Of a DNA stretch of 64,000 nt, positions 1-7,842 are shown one piece after another. This DNA is from Arthrobacter sp. OY3WO11 (GTDB lineage: Bacteria; Actinomycetota; Actinomycetes; Actinomycetales; Micrococcaceae): positions 3,308,133 to 3,372,132 of the forward strand of contig NZ_LWLP01000001.1 of the NCBI RefSeq assembly GCF_001641125.1. Direction: 5' to 3'. The translations under genes and the position numbers were made by a program. How positions within the stretch are numbered: position 1 is the stretch's first letter; every line of letters begins with the position of its first letter. The notes below the pieces were generated by a model, which was not told the DNA's origin, ran no database searches, and saw only the letters and a list, made by a program, of their open reading frames with translations.

Positions 1-455
1 GACGGGCCATTGAGGTCGTGGAGCTCGGCCAGGCGGGACAGTGCCGGTACTGCGAATGCTGCAGTCTTACCGGTGCCGGTCTGGGCGAGGCCCACGACGT
101 CGCGGCCTTCGAGCAGCAGCGGGATGGTTGCTGCCTGGATGGGGGAAGGCTTTTCGTAGCCGACATCCTGCAGGGCGGCGAGGACGCGGCCGTCGATGCC
201 GAGGTCGGCGAAGCGGACGCCTTCTTCTTCGTCTTCCTCAGCCTTGGCGGCGGGAGCGGCCGGAGCTTCCTCAGCCGGGGCGGCGGGAGCTTCCTCGGCC
301 GGGGCGGCGGGGGCTTCCTCAGCCTTGGCGGCGGGAGCTTCTTCGGGGGCTTCGGCGGGTGCCGGTGCGGCCTCGGCTGCGGGGGCAGCGGGCTCAGTGA
401 ATTCGATGCTGGCAGTTGCTGCTTCAGCGGCGGCGTCGTTGTGATTTTCGGGCAT
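1..455 (-). CDS. DEAD-box ATP-dependent RNA helicase, N-terminal part
   Basis: Start of a helicase gene that runs off the left edge; about 151 residues are visible. A leader of roughly 78 residues is almost entirely Ala, Glu and Pro, with repeats of EEAPAAPA and an acidic end (EEDEEE). The conserved core follows: Q-motif region GYEKPSPIQ and motif I AQTGTGKT, the Walker A ATP-binding loop. Proteins of this family unwind structured RNA in ribosome assembly, mRNA decay and cold adaptation. I chose the ATG at 455 because GAGGA lies about 10 bases before it; an in-frame ATG at 476 sits upstream of that ribosome site. Motif II (DEAD) and later motifs lie outside the window, so family membership rests on the Q motif and motif I. 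Confidence 0.9.
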   Translation of the reverse strand, partial: MPENHNDAAAEAATASIEFTEPAAPAAEAAPAPAEAPEEAPAAKAEEAPAAPAEEAPAAPAEEAPAAPAAKAEEDEEEGVRFADLGIDGRVLAALQDVGYEKPSPIQAATIPLLLEGRDVVGLAQTGTGKTAAFAVPALSRLAELHDLNGP

Positions 456-546
456 AGGGAAGTATTCCTCATCCATAGGGGGCCAGGCGGCACTACCCGA
501 GGTGAGTGGAGCCGCAGTACGTGTGCCGTGGATGCCGGGCAAACAT

Positions 547-560
547 TGACCGGCCGGTCA
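547..560. promoter_or_regulatory. Perfect 14-bp palindrome TGACCGGCCGGTCA
   Basis: Fully self-complementary 14-mer 92 bases upstream of the helicase start. It could be a repressor site or a stem in the helicase leader RNA. No regulator gene is adjacent, so function is unassigned. Confidence 0.4.
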
Positions 561-671
561 CAGAAGTCCGGCGCTTTCGCAATCCCGTGGCAGGACTTCC
601 CGCTGCATCTCTTGGCTGCTATCCCAGCAGTCTGTACAGCGTTTTCTTTAGCCGGCTCTCCCTATGAAAAT

Positions 672-692
672 GCCCGCATCGCTTGTGCGGGC
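672..692 (-). terminator. Hairpin terminator, leftward
   Basis: Perfect 7-bp stem (GCCCGCA at 672-678, TGCGGGC at 686-692) with a 7-base loop. On the leftward strand the stem is followed by ATTTT. It lies 170 bases past the end of the MOSC gene, so it would end that transcript before the helicase gene. Confidence 0.5.
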
Positions 693-859
693 CCCAACAC
701 TTGCCAGTCCTGCCTCAAAAATTGGGCAGGAATAAGGGATTTCCGGAGTGGGGGATGTTTCAAGTGTAAGGTACGCACCTGCCGCAGCGGAAATTGAACG
801 TACGACGACGGCGGTGAGCTTGCGCACACCGCTCCCCTTCCAGCCGCTTCAGCCTGAAG

Positions 860-1516
860 TTACCGGTCCAGCTGCCGTTCCAGCGCCTCGAACTTCTGCT
901 TGAACTCCGGCTGCTGCAGGCGGATCTCGCCGTCGGCGTCGGCGTCGCGCAGGGCCTCCATGGACTCCGCGTCCGGTTCGCTGAACCACTTGCCCACGGT
1001 AATTCCGTGCTTCGGCACATAAAGCCGGTGAATATGGTCCCCGGCCTGGATGGTGCCGGTCCTGATGACGCGCAGGTAGGTGCCCACGCGGCCCGCCTCG
1101 GTGAACCTCTTGACGAAGTGCGGCTCCCGCATCCGGCGCTGGAAGGTGGCGCAGGGCGTCCGCGGCGAGGTGACTTCGACTTCGACGTTGAGGCCGATCT
1201 TCCACCGTTCCCCAATCACCGCTCCCGTGGCGTCGATGCCCGCCACCCGGAGGTTCTCACCAAAGATTCCAGGCGGCAGGTCCCGCTGCAGCTCCCCCGC
1301 CCAGTAGTCCGCGTCCTCCTGCGAATAGGCATACAGGGCCTGGTCCGGACCGCCATGGTGTACCCGGTTCGCCTGGATGTCGCCCTGGAGGCCCAGTCGG
1401 TGAACCTTGACCGGGCCCTCGGCCCGACGCTTGTCGATGGCTGTCACGCCCACGTTGGACGCGTCCGGCAGGAGCTGGTGGACACGGCAGACGGCAACAA
1501 CGGAGGCGGTTTCCAT
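860..1516 (-). CDS. MOSC domain protein, YiiM-like
   Basis: 218 residues. MOSC domains are the sulfur-carrier modules found at the C terminus of molybdenum cofactor sulfurases; stand-alone members such as YiiM protect against N-hydroxylated base analogues with the molybdenum cofactor. Family landmarks are visible: HGGPDQALYAYS at 54-65, GENL at 86-89 and a conserved Cys122 in SPRTPC, which by family knowledge contacts the cofactor or carries sulfur. The tail (about 165-218) is Glu/Lys-rich and helical, as in the YiiM C-terminal extension. It reads as a single gene with no partner. Substrate is not deducible. Confidence 0.88.
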   Translation of the reverse strand: METASVVAVCRVHQLLPDASNVGVTAIDKRRAEGPVKVHRLGLQGDIQANRVHHGGPDQALYAYSQEDADYWAGELQRDLPPGIFGENLRVAGIDATGAVIGERWKIGLNVEVEVTSPRTPCATFQRRMREPHFVKRFTEAGRVGTYLRVIRTGTIQAGDHIHRLYVPKHGITVGKWFSEPDAESMEALRDADADGEIRLQQPEFKQKFEALERQLDR

Positions 1517-1697
1517 GGCACCAGTGTAGGGTCCGCAATCCCCTGCGGGCGGCAGTTGCCGGCATGGGGACTTCTCCCCCGTTAGCTATCCGCTGCGCTA
1601 CTCGCAGCCGGCTCCGGCAGGGACTACGCTGAGTTCAGGATTGCAATTGGGGGTGCAGCGCTGTGCCCAATTCACGTGGACTACTGAAGGGGACGCC

Positions 1698-2336
1698 ATG
1701 GACCCGAACAAAGACCCGGAGCACGGGCGGGCAAGCGGCAACCAGCCAGGCGGTGACGGCCGGGCCGGCGGCGGGCATGACAGCGGCCGGGATTCCGGCG
1801 GCGGAGCAGGTGCCAAGCCTCCGCCCTGGCAGGTACCCAAACCGGAGCTCCGCCCTGAACTCCTCAATGAGCCTGTCACCCCGGTGGACCCCTTTGCCCG
1901 CGACCGGGAGAGGCACCTCAACGAGGCGGCGGACAAGAAGAAACGCTCGCAGCGGCGCACCGTGGTGGTGGGCCTGGGAGTGACAGCGCTGCTCGCCGGC
2001 ACCATCACGGCTGTGGTGGCCAGCAACCAGGATGACCCCGAGTACGCCCAGGTGTGTTTCAACGACGAAACCGGCGAGCGCGTGGAGGACAACAACTGCA
2101 ACAGCTCTGCCGGCCGAAGCGGCGGCATCTACGCCTGGTACTTCTTCTCCCGCGGCGCGTTCGTCCCCGCCGTCGGGCAGAACCGCTCAACCGCGCCCAA
2201 CTACACCAGGACCGTTCCCAGCGGTGCAAAAGCCTCAACCGGGTACAGCAGCAAGGGCGGCACTGTCAGCCGCGGCGGCTTTGGCACCACCGCGAAGAGC
2301 GGTACAAGCGGCGGCGGCAGCAAAGTGGGGGGCTGA
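1698..2336 (+). CDS. Single-pass membrane protein, YgiB-like partner of the next gene
   Basis: 212 residues, unknown function. The first 80 residues are Gly/Pro/Asp-rich and probably cytosolic; one membrane helix spans about 88-108 (VVVGLGVTALLAGTITAVVA) after a KKKRSQRR basic anchor. Outside lies a short domain with Cys120 and Cys134 (YAQVCFNDETG, EDNNCN), then a Ser/Gly/Thr-rich tail. The start at 1698 has GAAGGGG 6 bases ahead. The next gene begins 2 bases after the stop. In enterobacteria ygiB (DUF1190) pairs with ygiC in the same order; the residue pattern after the helix resembles DUF1190, so I infer the same role here, still undefined. Confidence 0.65.
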   Translation: MDPNKDPEHGRASGNQPGGDGRAGGGHDSGRDSGGGAGAKPPPWQVPKPELRPELLNEPVTPVDPFARDRERHLNEAADKKKRSQRRTVVVGLGVTALLAGTITAVVASNQDDPEYAQVCFNDETGERVEDNNCNSSAGRSGGIYAWYFFSRGAFVPAVGQNRSTAPNYTRTVPSGAKASTGYSSKGGTVSRGGFGTTAKSGTSGGGSKVGG

Positions 2337-2338
2337 GC

Positions 2339-3550
2339 GTGAAGCGGCTGTTGTCTGAGCCCAGGCCCGACTGGAAGCAGAAGATCCAGGAACAGGGCCT
2401 GGTCTTTTCCACCACCACCATGGACGACGGGCGGCGGATCGAGTACTGGAACGAGTCCGCATACTACGAATTCACCACGGACGAGGTGGAGGCCCTCGAG
2501 GTGGGGGCCGAGGACATGCACAGGATGTGCCTGGAAGCGGCCAAATTCCTGGCCACCGGTGCCATGGGCGATATTGGCATCGGCCCGCAGGCTTTGGAGC
2601 TGGCCGCGGAGTCCCTGCAGGCTGGGGACGTGGATGTCTACGGCCGCTTCGACTTCATCTATGACGGCCAGGGCGGGCCCGCCAAGATGCTCGAATACAA
2701 CGCGGACACCCCCACCGGGCTCATCGAGGCGGCCGTGGCGCAGTGGTTCTGGCTGCAGGACGTCTTCCCGGAAAAGGACCAGTGGAACGGGATCCATGAG
2801 GCCCTGATCCGGCAGTGGAAAAAGGTCCAGTACCGCACCGGCATGAGCACCCTCCACGTTGCCCACTCGGAAGTGGAGGAATCCGGCGAGGACTGGATGA
2901 CGGCGGCTTACATGCGGGACGTCGCCAGCCAGGCAGGCTGGACCACCATCGGCATCAACATGTCGGACATCGGCTGGGACCCCAACCTGAACCGGTTCGT
3001 GGACCTGGACAATTTCATGATCAGCACCATCTTCAAGCTCTACCCCTGGGAGCTGATGATGAAGGAACCCTTCGGGCAGCGGCTTCTGGAACGCGCCCAC
3101 AACCCCCGCTGGGTTGAACCGGCCTGGAAAATGCTCCTCTCCAACAAGGCGCTCCTCGCCGCCCTCTGGCATCTGTATCCGCAGCATCCCAACCTGCTGC
3201 CGGCCTACCTCAACGAGCCGGGTCCCCTCAAGGAGTGGGTGGCCAAGCCCCTGCACGGCCGCGAAGGGGACAACATCAAGATCCACGCCCAGGGCATCAG
3301 CCTTGAGCAGCCCGGCGGTTACGGCCGCGAGGGCTGGTGCTACCAGCAGTACCAGGAACTGCCCGACTTCGACGGCAACCATCCCGTCCTGGGCCTGTGG
3401 GTGGTGGACGGCGAGTCCGTAGGCTGCGGCATCCGGGAATCGGATGGGCCGGTCACGGACTACTTCTGCCGTTTTGTGCCCAACACCATTGACGCGCCGG
3501 CGCCGCTTTCGGCCGAGGCCTCCTCCAACAAAGCAGGTATCGCACTATGA
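2339..3550 (+). CDS. Glutathionylspermidine synthase-like ATP-grasp ligase (YgiC family)
   Basis: 403 residues from a GTG start 2 bases after the preceding stop. Members of the GspS C-terminal family are ATP-grasp enzymes that join a carboxylate to an amine. Visible motifs are EYNADTPTGLIEAA (Mg/ATP site region), and near the C terminus KPLHGREGDNI, the glycine-rich ATP-grasp lid, and VLGLWVVDGES with a terminal ESDGPVTDYFCRFVPN. Only the ligase half of E. coli Gsp is present; no amidase domain is fused. Actinobacteria lack glutathione, so the real substrate pair is not glutathione plus spermidine; an amine or small peptide is likelier (inference). It sits in an operon with an amino acid/amine permease. 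Confidence 0.85.
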   Translation: MKRLLSEPRPDWKQKIQEQGLVFSTTTMDDGRRIEYWNESAYYEFTTDEVEALEVGAEDMHRMCLEAAKFLATGAMGDIGIGPQALELAAESLQAGDVDVYGRFDFIYDGQGGPAKMLEYNADTPTGLIEAAVAQWFWLQDVFPEKDQWNGIHEALIRQWKKVQYRTGMSTLHVAHSEVEESGEDWMTAAYMRDVASQAGWTTIGINMSDIGWDPNLNRFVDLDNFMISTIFKLYPWELMMKEPFGQRLLERAHNPRWVEPAWKMLLSNKALLAALWHLYPQHPNLLPAYLNEPGPLKEWVAKPLHGREGDNIKIHAQGISLEQPGGYGREGWCYQQYQELPDFDGNHPVLGLWVVDGESVGCGIRESDGPVTDYFCRFVPNTIDAPAPLSAEASSNKAGIAL

Positions 3551-3563
3551 ACCCGGTGACAGC

Positions 3564-5069
3564 ATGAGCACAGGAACCACGACGACGGGCGGCCCGGGCG
3601 GCGCGCCGGGCACCACCGTCCCGGCCAAGGGGCTCCGCGCCGGGATCCTGGACCTCGGCGACTCCGTGATGCTGGGGCTGGCCTCCACGGCACCGGTGTA
3701 CTCGCTGGCCGCAACGCTCGGCCTCATCGTGGCCGTAAACGGCAACTACACTCCCCTGATCCTGCTGCTCGGTTTCATCCCCGTGCTGTTCATCGCGTAT
3801 GCGTTCCGCGAATTGAACAGCGCCATTCCGGACTGCGGCACCACCTTCACCTGGTCCCGGCGTGCGTTCGGACCCTGGGCGGGCTGGCTGGGAGGCTGGG
3901 GCGTGGCGCTCGCCGGCATCGTGGTGCTCGCCAACCTGGCGCAGGTTGCGGGCCAGTACCTATGGCTCCTGGTGGGGGACGGCTCCCTGGCGGAAAACAA
4001 GGCTGTGGTCACAGCCACGGGAGTGCTTTTTATCGCCGTTATGACGCTGGTCAATTACCGGGGCATCCGGCTGGGTGAGCACGTCCAGCGGGTGCTGACG
4101 TACGTGCAGTACATCGCCCTTGGCATCTTTGCCCTGGCGATCGTGGTGCGGATCGTTGCAGGTGCTGCCGCCGGAGACACAACCATCCAGGCCTTCTCTT
4201 TTGAGTGGTTCAACCCGGTGGGTGCCTTTGCGGATCCCGGGGCCGTGGTGCACGGTGCGCTCCTGGCACTCTTCATCTACTGGGGCTGGGACACGTGCCT
4301 GGCAGTTAATGAGGAAACTGAGAACCCCGCAACCACTCCGGGCCGCGGAGCGGTCATCTCCGCCTTCATCCTCGTGGCCATCTACGTCTCCGTGGCGCTG
4401 CTGGTGATGATGTATGCCACCGTGGGCACGGAAGGCATTGGCCTGGGCAACGAAGCCAACCAGGACGACGTCTTCCTGGCCATGCGGGACGTGGTGCTGG
4501 GTCCCTGGGGCTGGCTGATCGTCGTCGCGGTCCTCGCGTCCGTCCTGTCCTCCACCCAGACCACCATCCTCCCTACGGCACGCGGCACCCTGTCCATGGG
4601 CGTCCATGGCGCCCTGCCGGCGAAGTTCGGGGAGGTGCACCCGAAGAACCAGACCCCGGGTTTCTCCACCCAGGTCATGGGGGCGGCCGCGATTGCCTAT
4701 TACGTGGCCATGAGTTTCCTGAGCGAGAACCTGCTCTCCGATTCCATCAGCGCCATCAGCCTGTTCATCGCCTTCTACTACGCGCTCACCGGTTTCGCGT
4801 GCTTCTGGTTCTTCCGCGGCAACCTGCGGCATTCGGCACGCAACCTGTGGTTCCGGGGCATCCTGCCGCTCGTGGGCGCGCTCCTGCTGACGGCCGCCTT
4901 CTTCATCTCGGCTGTGCAGATGTGGGACCCGGCCTACGGCGACACCCAGATCTTCGGGATCGGCGGGGCATTTGTCAGCGGGGTGCTGCTGCTGGCCCTG
5001 GGCGTGGTGCTGGCTGTGGTTTGCCGGTTCCTGCCCGCCACCCGCGGCTACTTCCTGGCGAAGCCGTGA
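3564..5069 (+). CDS. APC superfamily amino acid/amine permease
   Basis: 501 residues, about twelve hydrophobic helices. A Thr/Gly-rich cytosolic head (1-25) is followed by LGDSVMLGLASTAPVYSLAATLGLI, the first helix with the APC-type glycine-rich unwound segment, and later the well conserved YWGWDTCLAVNEETENPATTPGRGAVIS loop. It is expected to import amino acids or polyamines by proton or substrate exchange across the cytoplasmic membrane. The gene starts 13 bases after the ligase gene and its stop overlaps the GTG start of the next gene by 4 bases, so all four genes 1698-6241 probably form one transcript. Substrate unknown; coupling to the ligase suggests an amine. Confidence 0.85.
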   Translation: MSTGTTTTGGPGGAPGTTVPAKGLRAGILDLGDSVMLGLASTAPVYSLAATLGLIVAVNGNYTPLILLLGFIPVLFIAYAFRELNSAIPDCGTTFTWSRRAFGPWAGWLGGWGVALAGIVVLANLAQVAGQYLWLLVGDGSLAENKAVVTATGVLFIAVMTLVNYRGIRLGEHVQRVLTYVQYIALGIFALAIVVRIVAGAAAGDTTIQAFSFEWFNPVGAFADPGAVVHGALLALFIYWGWDTCLAVNEETENPATTPGRGAVISAFILVAIYVSVALLVMMYATVGTEGIGLGNEANQDDVFLAMRDVVLGPWGWLIVVAVLASVLSSTQTTILPTARGTLSMGVHGALPAKFGEVHPKNQTPGFSTQVMGAAAIAYYVAMSFLSENLLSDSISAISLFIAFYYALTGFACFWFFRGNLRHSARNLWFRGILPLVGALLLTAAFFISAVQMWDPAYGDTQIFGIGGAFVSGVLLLALGVVLAVVCRFLPATRGYFLAKP

Positions 5070-6241
5070 ACCCGGATCCTTCGGACGTCCTTGCCCTGGA
5101 TGCCCTGCTGACCCCCGGCGAGCAGGAAATCCAGCAGAAGGTCCGCGATTTCACGGGCCAGCGGATCAAACCGGACATCGCGCGCTGGTACGACGACGCC
5201 GTCTTCCCCCTGGAGCTCGCGCCGGAACTGGGTGAGCTGGGGGTGCTCGGAATGCACCTGGAGGGCTACGGCTGCCCCGGCCGCACCGCCGTCGAATACG
5301 GCCTGGCTGCAATGGAACTTGAGGCCGGCGATTCCGGGATCCGCACGTTTGTCTCGGTGCAGGGCTCGCTGGCCATGACCGCCATCCACACGTGGGGCTC
5401 CGAGGACCAGAAACAGGAGTGGCTGCCCCGGATGGCTGCCGGCGAGGTCATCGGCTGTTTCGCCCTGACCGAGCCTTCTGCCGGCTCCGATCCTTCCTCC
5501 ATGACCACCTTTGCCCGCCGCGACGGTTCAGGAGATGACGCCGGCTGGGTACTCAACGGTGCCAAGCGCTGGATCGGCCTCGCTTCGGTGGCCGGGGTGA
5601 TGGTGGTGTGGGCCATGACCGACGACGGCGTGCACGGCATCCTGGTGCCGGCAGGGACCCCCGGCGTCACTGCCGTCCCCATCACGCAAAAACTGTCGAT
5701 GCGCGCGTCCATCCAGTGCGATGTGGTGTTCGACGACGTCAGGCTGGGTCCGGAGGCGCTGTTGCCGGCGGCGCGTGGCCTGCGCGGCCCGTTTACCTGC
5801 CTGAACGAGGCCCGCTACGGCATTGCCTGGGGAGCCATGGGCGCAGCCCGCGATTCGTACCAGGCAGCGCTGGCCTATTCGCAGGAGCGGCTGCAGTTCG
5901 GAAAGCCGCTGGCCGGATACCAGCTGACCCAGGAAAAGCTGGTCAACATGCTGGTGGAGATCCAGAAGGGCACGCTGCTGGCACTGCACCTGGGACGGCT
6001 CAAGGACGCCGGCGTCCTGCGGCCCGAGCAAATCTCACTGGGCAAGCTTAACAATGTCAGGGAAGCCCTCACGGTGGCTCGGGAAGCCCGGTCCATCCTG
6101 GGCGGAAACGGCATCACCCTGGACTACTCCCCACTGCGCCATGCGGCCAACCTGGAATCGGTGCGCACCTATGAGGGCACCGACGAAGTCCACACCCTGG
6201 TCCTTGGCCAGCACATCACCGGCATCAACGCGTTCCGCTGA
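5066..6241 (+). CDS. Acyl-CoA dehydrogenase, glutaryl-CoA dehydrogenase-like
   Basis: 391 residues, flavoenzyme of the acyl-CoA dehydrogenase family. The closest pattern is glutaryl-CoA dehydrogenase: SVQGSLAMTAI in the substrate region, CFALTEPSAGSDPSSM (FAD and acyl binding), and catalytic Glu370 in YEGTDEVHTL, placed as in GCDH rather than as in medium-chain enzymes. GCDH oxidises and decarboxylates glutaryl-CoA from lysine breakdown to crotonyl-CoA, passing electrons to ETF. The GTG start overlaps the permease stop by 4 bases (GTGA). Its place in an operon with an amine permease and a ligase hints at catabolism of lysine or a diamine (inference). A different short acyl-CoA substrate is possible. 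Confidence 0.85.
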   Translation: MNPDPSDVLALDALLTPGEQEIQQKVRDFTGQRIKPDIARWYDDAVFPLELAPELGELGVLGMHLEGYGCPGRTAVEYGLAAMELEAGDSGIRTFVSVQGSLAMTAIHTWGSEDQKQEWLPRMAAGEVIGCFALTEPSAGSDPSSMTTFARRDGSGDDAGWVLNGAKRWIGLASVAGVMVVWAMTDDGVHGILVPAGTPGVTAVPITQKLSMRASIQCDVVFDDVRLGPEALLPAARGLRGPFTCLNEARYGIAWGAMGAARDSYQAALAYSQERLQFGKPLAGYQLTQEKLVNMLVEIQKGTLLALHLGRLKDAGVLRPEQISLGKLNNVREALTVAREARSILGGNGITLDYSPLRHAANLESVRTYEGTDEVHTLVLGQHITGINAFR

Positions 6242-6259
6242 CCTCGACGCCGCCTCGGG

Positions 6260-7030
6260 TCAGGCCGAGAAGCCGCCGTCGGACTTGATGAGCTGGCCGG
6301 AGACCCAGCGGCCGGCCGGAGAGAGCAGGAACCCCACCGCCCCTGCGACGTCTGCCGGTGTTCCCAGCCGTCCCGTGGGCTGTTGGGCCGTCAGCGCGTC
6401 CCGGATTTCCTCGTCCATCCAGCCCGTGTCCACCGGGCCCGGGTTCAGCACGTTCGCCGAAATGCCCTGCGGTCCGAGCTCCCGCGCGGCGGCAATGACG
6501 ATCCGGTCCAGCGCACCCTTCGAGGCACCGTAGGGAAGGTTGAACGCTGTGTGGTCACTGGTCAGCGCAACGATTGCGCCGCCGTCGTCCGTTGCCTGCC
6601 GGGCGAAAGCGGCAATCAGCTGCCAGCTGGCCCGCGTATTCACGGCAAAGTGCCGCTCGAACGATTCCACGCTGGTGTCCAGGATCCCCGAGTCCACGGA
6701 CTCGGCATGGCTCAGGACCATGCCCTGCAGCGGGCCGGCCAGCTGCACGGACTCCGCCACCAGCCGGTCGGGCACAGCCACGTCGGCAAGGTCCGCGGAC
6801 AGCACGTGGACCTGCGCGCCGATGGCTTCGAGCTCGGCAGTCAGGCGTACGACGTCGTCCGGTTCAGTCCCCCACGGCATGCGGGCGTCGTAGTCCTGCC
6901 AGTAAGCCAGCACCAGGTCCCAGCCCTCGGCAGCGAGGTGCCGGGCAATGCCTGCGCCAATGGATGCCAGCCTCCCGGCACCCGTGATGAGGGCGACGGG
7001 GCGGACGGCTGCTGGGGAAGAAGGTTCCAT
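6260..7030 (-). CDS. Short-chain dehydrogenase/reductase (SDR)
   Basis: 256 residues with a Rossmann fold. The N-terminal TGAGRLASIGAGIA loop binds the dinucleotide, VNTRASW is the structural Asn segment, Ser in LTSDH and YGASK supply the catalytic Ser-Tyr-Lys set, and NPGPVDTGWM follows as in FabG-like enzymes. Substrate is unknown. The cofactor loop has an unusual inserted Ala-Ser (GRLASIG), resembling 3-oxoacyl-ACP reductase-like SDRs that keep sugar or antibiotic substrates. It lies 54 bases after the TetR gene on the same strand, so the two may be co-transcribed. It converges with the acyl-CoA dehydrogenase gene. Confidence 0.85.
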   Translation of the reverse strand: MEPSSPAAVRPVALITGAGRLASIGAGIARHLAAEGWDLVLAYWQDYDARMPWGTEPDDVVRLTAELEAIGAQVHVLSADLADVAVPDRLVAESVQLAGPLQGMVLSHAESVDSGILDTSVESFERHFAVNTRASWQLIAAFARQATDDGGAIVALTSDHTAFNLPYGASKGALDRIVIAAARELGPQGISANVLNPGPVDTGWMDEEIRDALTAQQPTGRLGTPADVAGAVGFLLSPAGRWVSGQLIKSDGGFSA

Positions 7031-7084
7031 GGGATCAGCCTAGTGGCGCGCGGCAGAGGTGCCCGCCCGAAGTCCGCACGGGGT

Positions 7085-7696
7085 CTACTCGGGCAACAGG
7101 ACCAGGTCCAGGTACGCGCGGAGACATCCAGCCATATCAACGCTCCCGGGCGCCAGGAGCCACTGCGTCTGGATGCCATCCCACAGGGCGATCAATGAGG
7201 CAGCGGCAGTGGCCGGATCAACACCCGGGCGCAGCCGGCCTTCCCCCGCCAGCTGCTCAAGCTGGCGCGCATAGCTCCGCCGCAGCCGCTCAAAACGCTC
7301 CGTAAAATAGTCGCGCCCGGGGTGCCCCTCCGTGACCGCTTCCCCGCACAGGACGGTGTAAAGCTCAAGGACTCCCGGTACGTCCTCATTGAAGCGCGCC
7401 TGGCGGAGGACGGCATCAACAAGTGATTCCTCCGGGTCCGGCGGCACTGTCCCGTCTCCCGTAATGGAGTCGCGCCAGTTCAGCACCGCCAGCAGCAGTT
7501 GGCTTTTGGACGGAAAGTAATGCAGGAGGCTCGTTTGGCTCATGCCGGCGCGGTTGGCAACGTCCTGCAGCGAGCCCCCGCGATACCCGTGGGCGGCGAA
7601 GACGGCGTGAGCTGCGGTCAGGATGGCCTGGCGCCGCTCGGCGGACTTCGCGTAGGGTCCCCGGCGGGACGTTTGAGGCCCCTCCTTGGTGCTCAT
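7085..7696 (-). CDS. TetR family transcriptional repressor
   Basis: 203 residues. The N-terminal helix-turn-helix is clear: RRQAILTAAHAVFAAHGYRGG, then SLQDVANRAGMSQTSLLHYF and KSQLLLAVL, typical TetR spacing. The C-terminal half is a helical ligand domain. The ATG at 7696 is preferred to longer frames because the HTH then begins about 20 residues in. It is divergent from the sugar importer operon at 7843, and the 146-base gap contains a 16-bp palindrome at 7739-7754 that fits a TetR dimer site. Most likely it represses the importer and itself until the sugar or a derivative binds. Confidence 0.88.
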   Translation of the reverse strand: MSTKEGPQTSRRGPYAKSAERRQAILTAAHAVFAAHGYRGGSLQDVANRAGMSQTSLLHYFPSKSQLLLAVLNWRDSITGDGTVPPDPEESLVDAVLRQARFNEDVPGVLELYTVLCGEAVTEGHPGRDYFTERFERLRRSYARQLEQLAGEGRLRPGVDPATAAASLIALWDGIQTQWLLAPGSVDMAGCLRAYLDLVLLPE

Positions 7697-7738
7697 GGCA
7701 AGCCAGTGTACCCGCCATATGGCCGGACAAATCAAAAC

Positions 7739-7754
7739 TCGAGTAGTCACTCGA
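7739..7754. promoter_or_regulatory. Palindromic operator for the adjacent TetR regulator
   Basis: TCGAGT-AGTC-ACTCGA: perfect 6-bp arms with a 4-base spacer, flanked by AAAAC and CTTTT that extend the symmetry. It lies 43 bases upstream of the TetR start and about 90 bases upstream of the importer start, where it could control both promoters. Confidence 0.7.
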
Positions 7755-7785
7755 CTTTTCGTGTTAGCCTGTCTCGAACCGAACA

Positions 7786-7809
7786 AAAAGTGCCATGGTT
7801 CACACTTTT
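7786..7809. promoter_or_regulatory. Second inverted repeat before the importer operon
   Basis: AAAAGTG (7786-7792) and CACTTTT (7803-7809) form perfect 7-bp arms around a 10-base spacer, 34-57 bases upstream of the solute-binding protein start. Position suits a downstream operator or an RNA stem. Different in sequence from the TetR palindrome, so a second regulator is possible. Confidence 0.4.
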
Positions 7810-7842
7810 AGGCACATATCCGACACAATGAGGTGAAGGCAG

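Larger units (their letters stand above)
456..859. other. Gene-free stretch: helicase upstream region and MOSC gene tail
   Basis: About 400 bases with no convincing gene. It separates the MOSC gene from the helicase gene, both read leftwards. It holds a hairpin at 672-692 that fits a terminator for the MOSC transcript and a perfect 14-bp palindrome at 547-560. The helicase transcript may have a long 5' leader, as is common for cold-induced DEAD-box helicases (inference); I could not place a convincing promoter. Confidence 0.6.

Noticed and set aside
2201..3382. 393-residue leftward open frame
   Set aside because: Lies exactly opposite the GspS-like ligase gene, which has clear family motifs; high GC gives long antisense frames.
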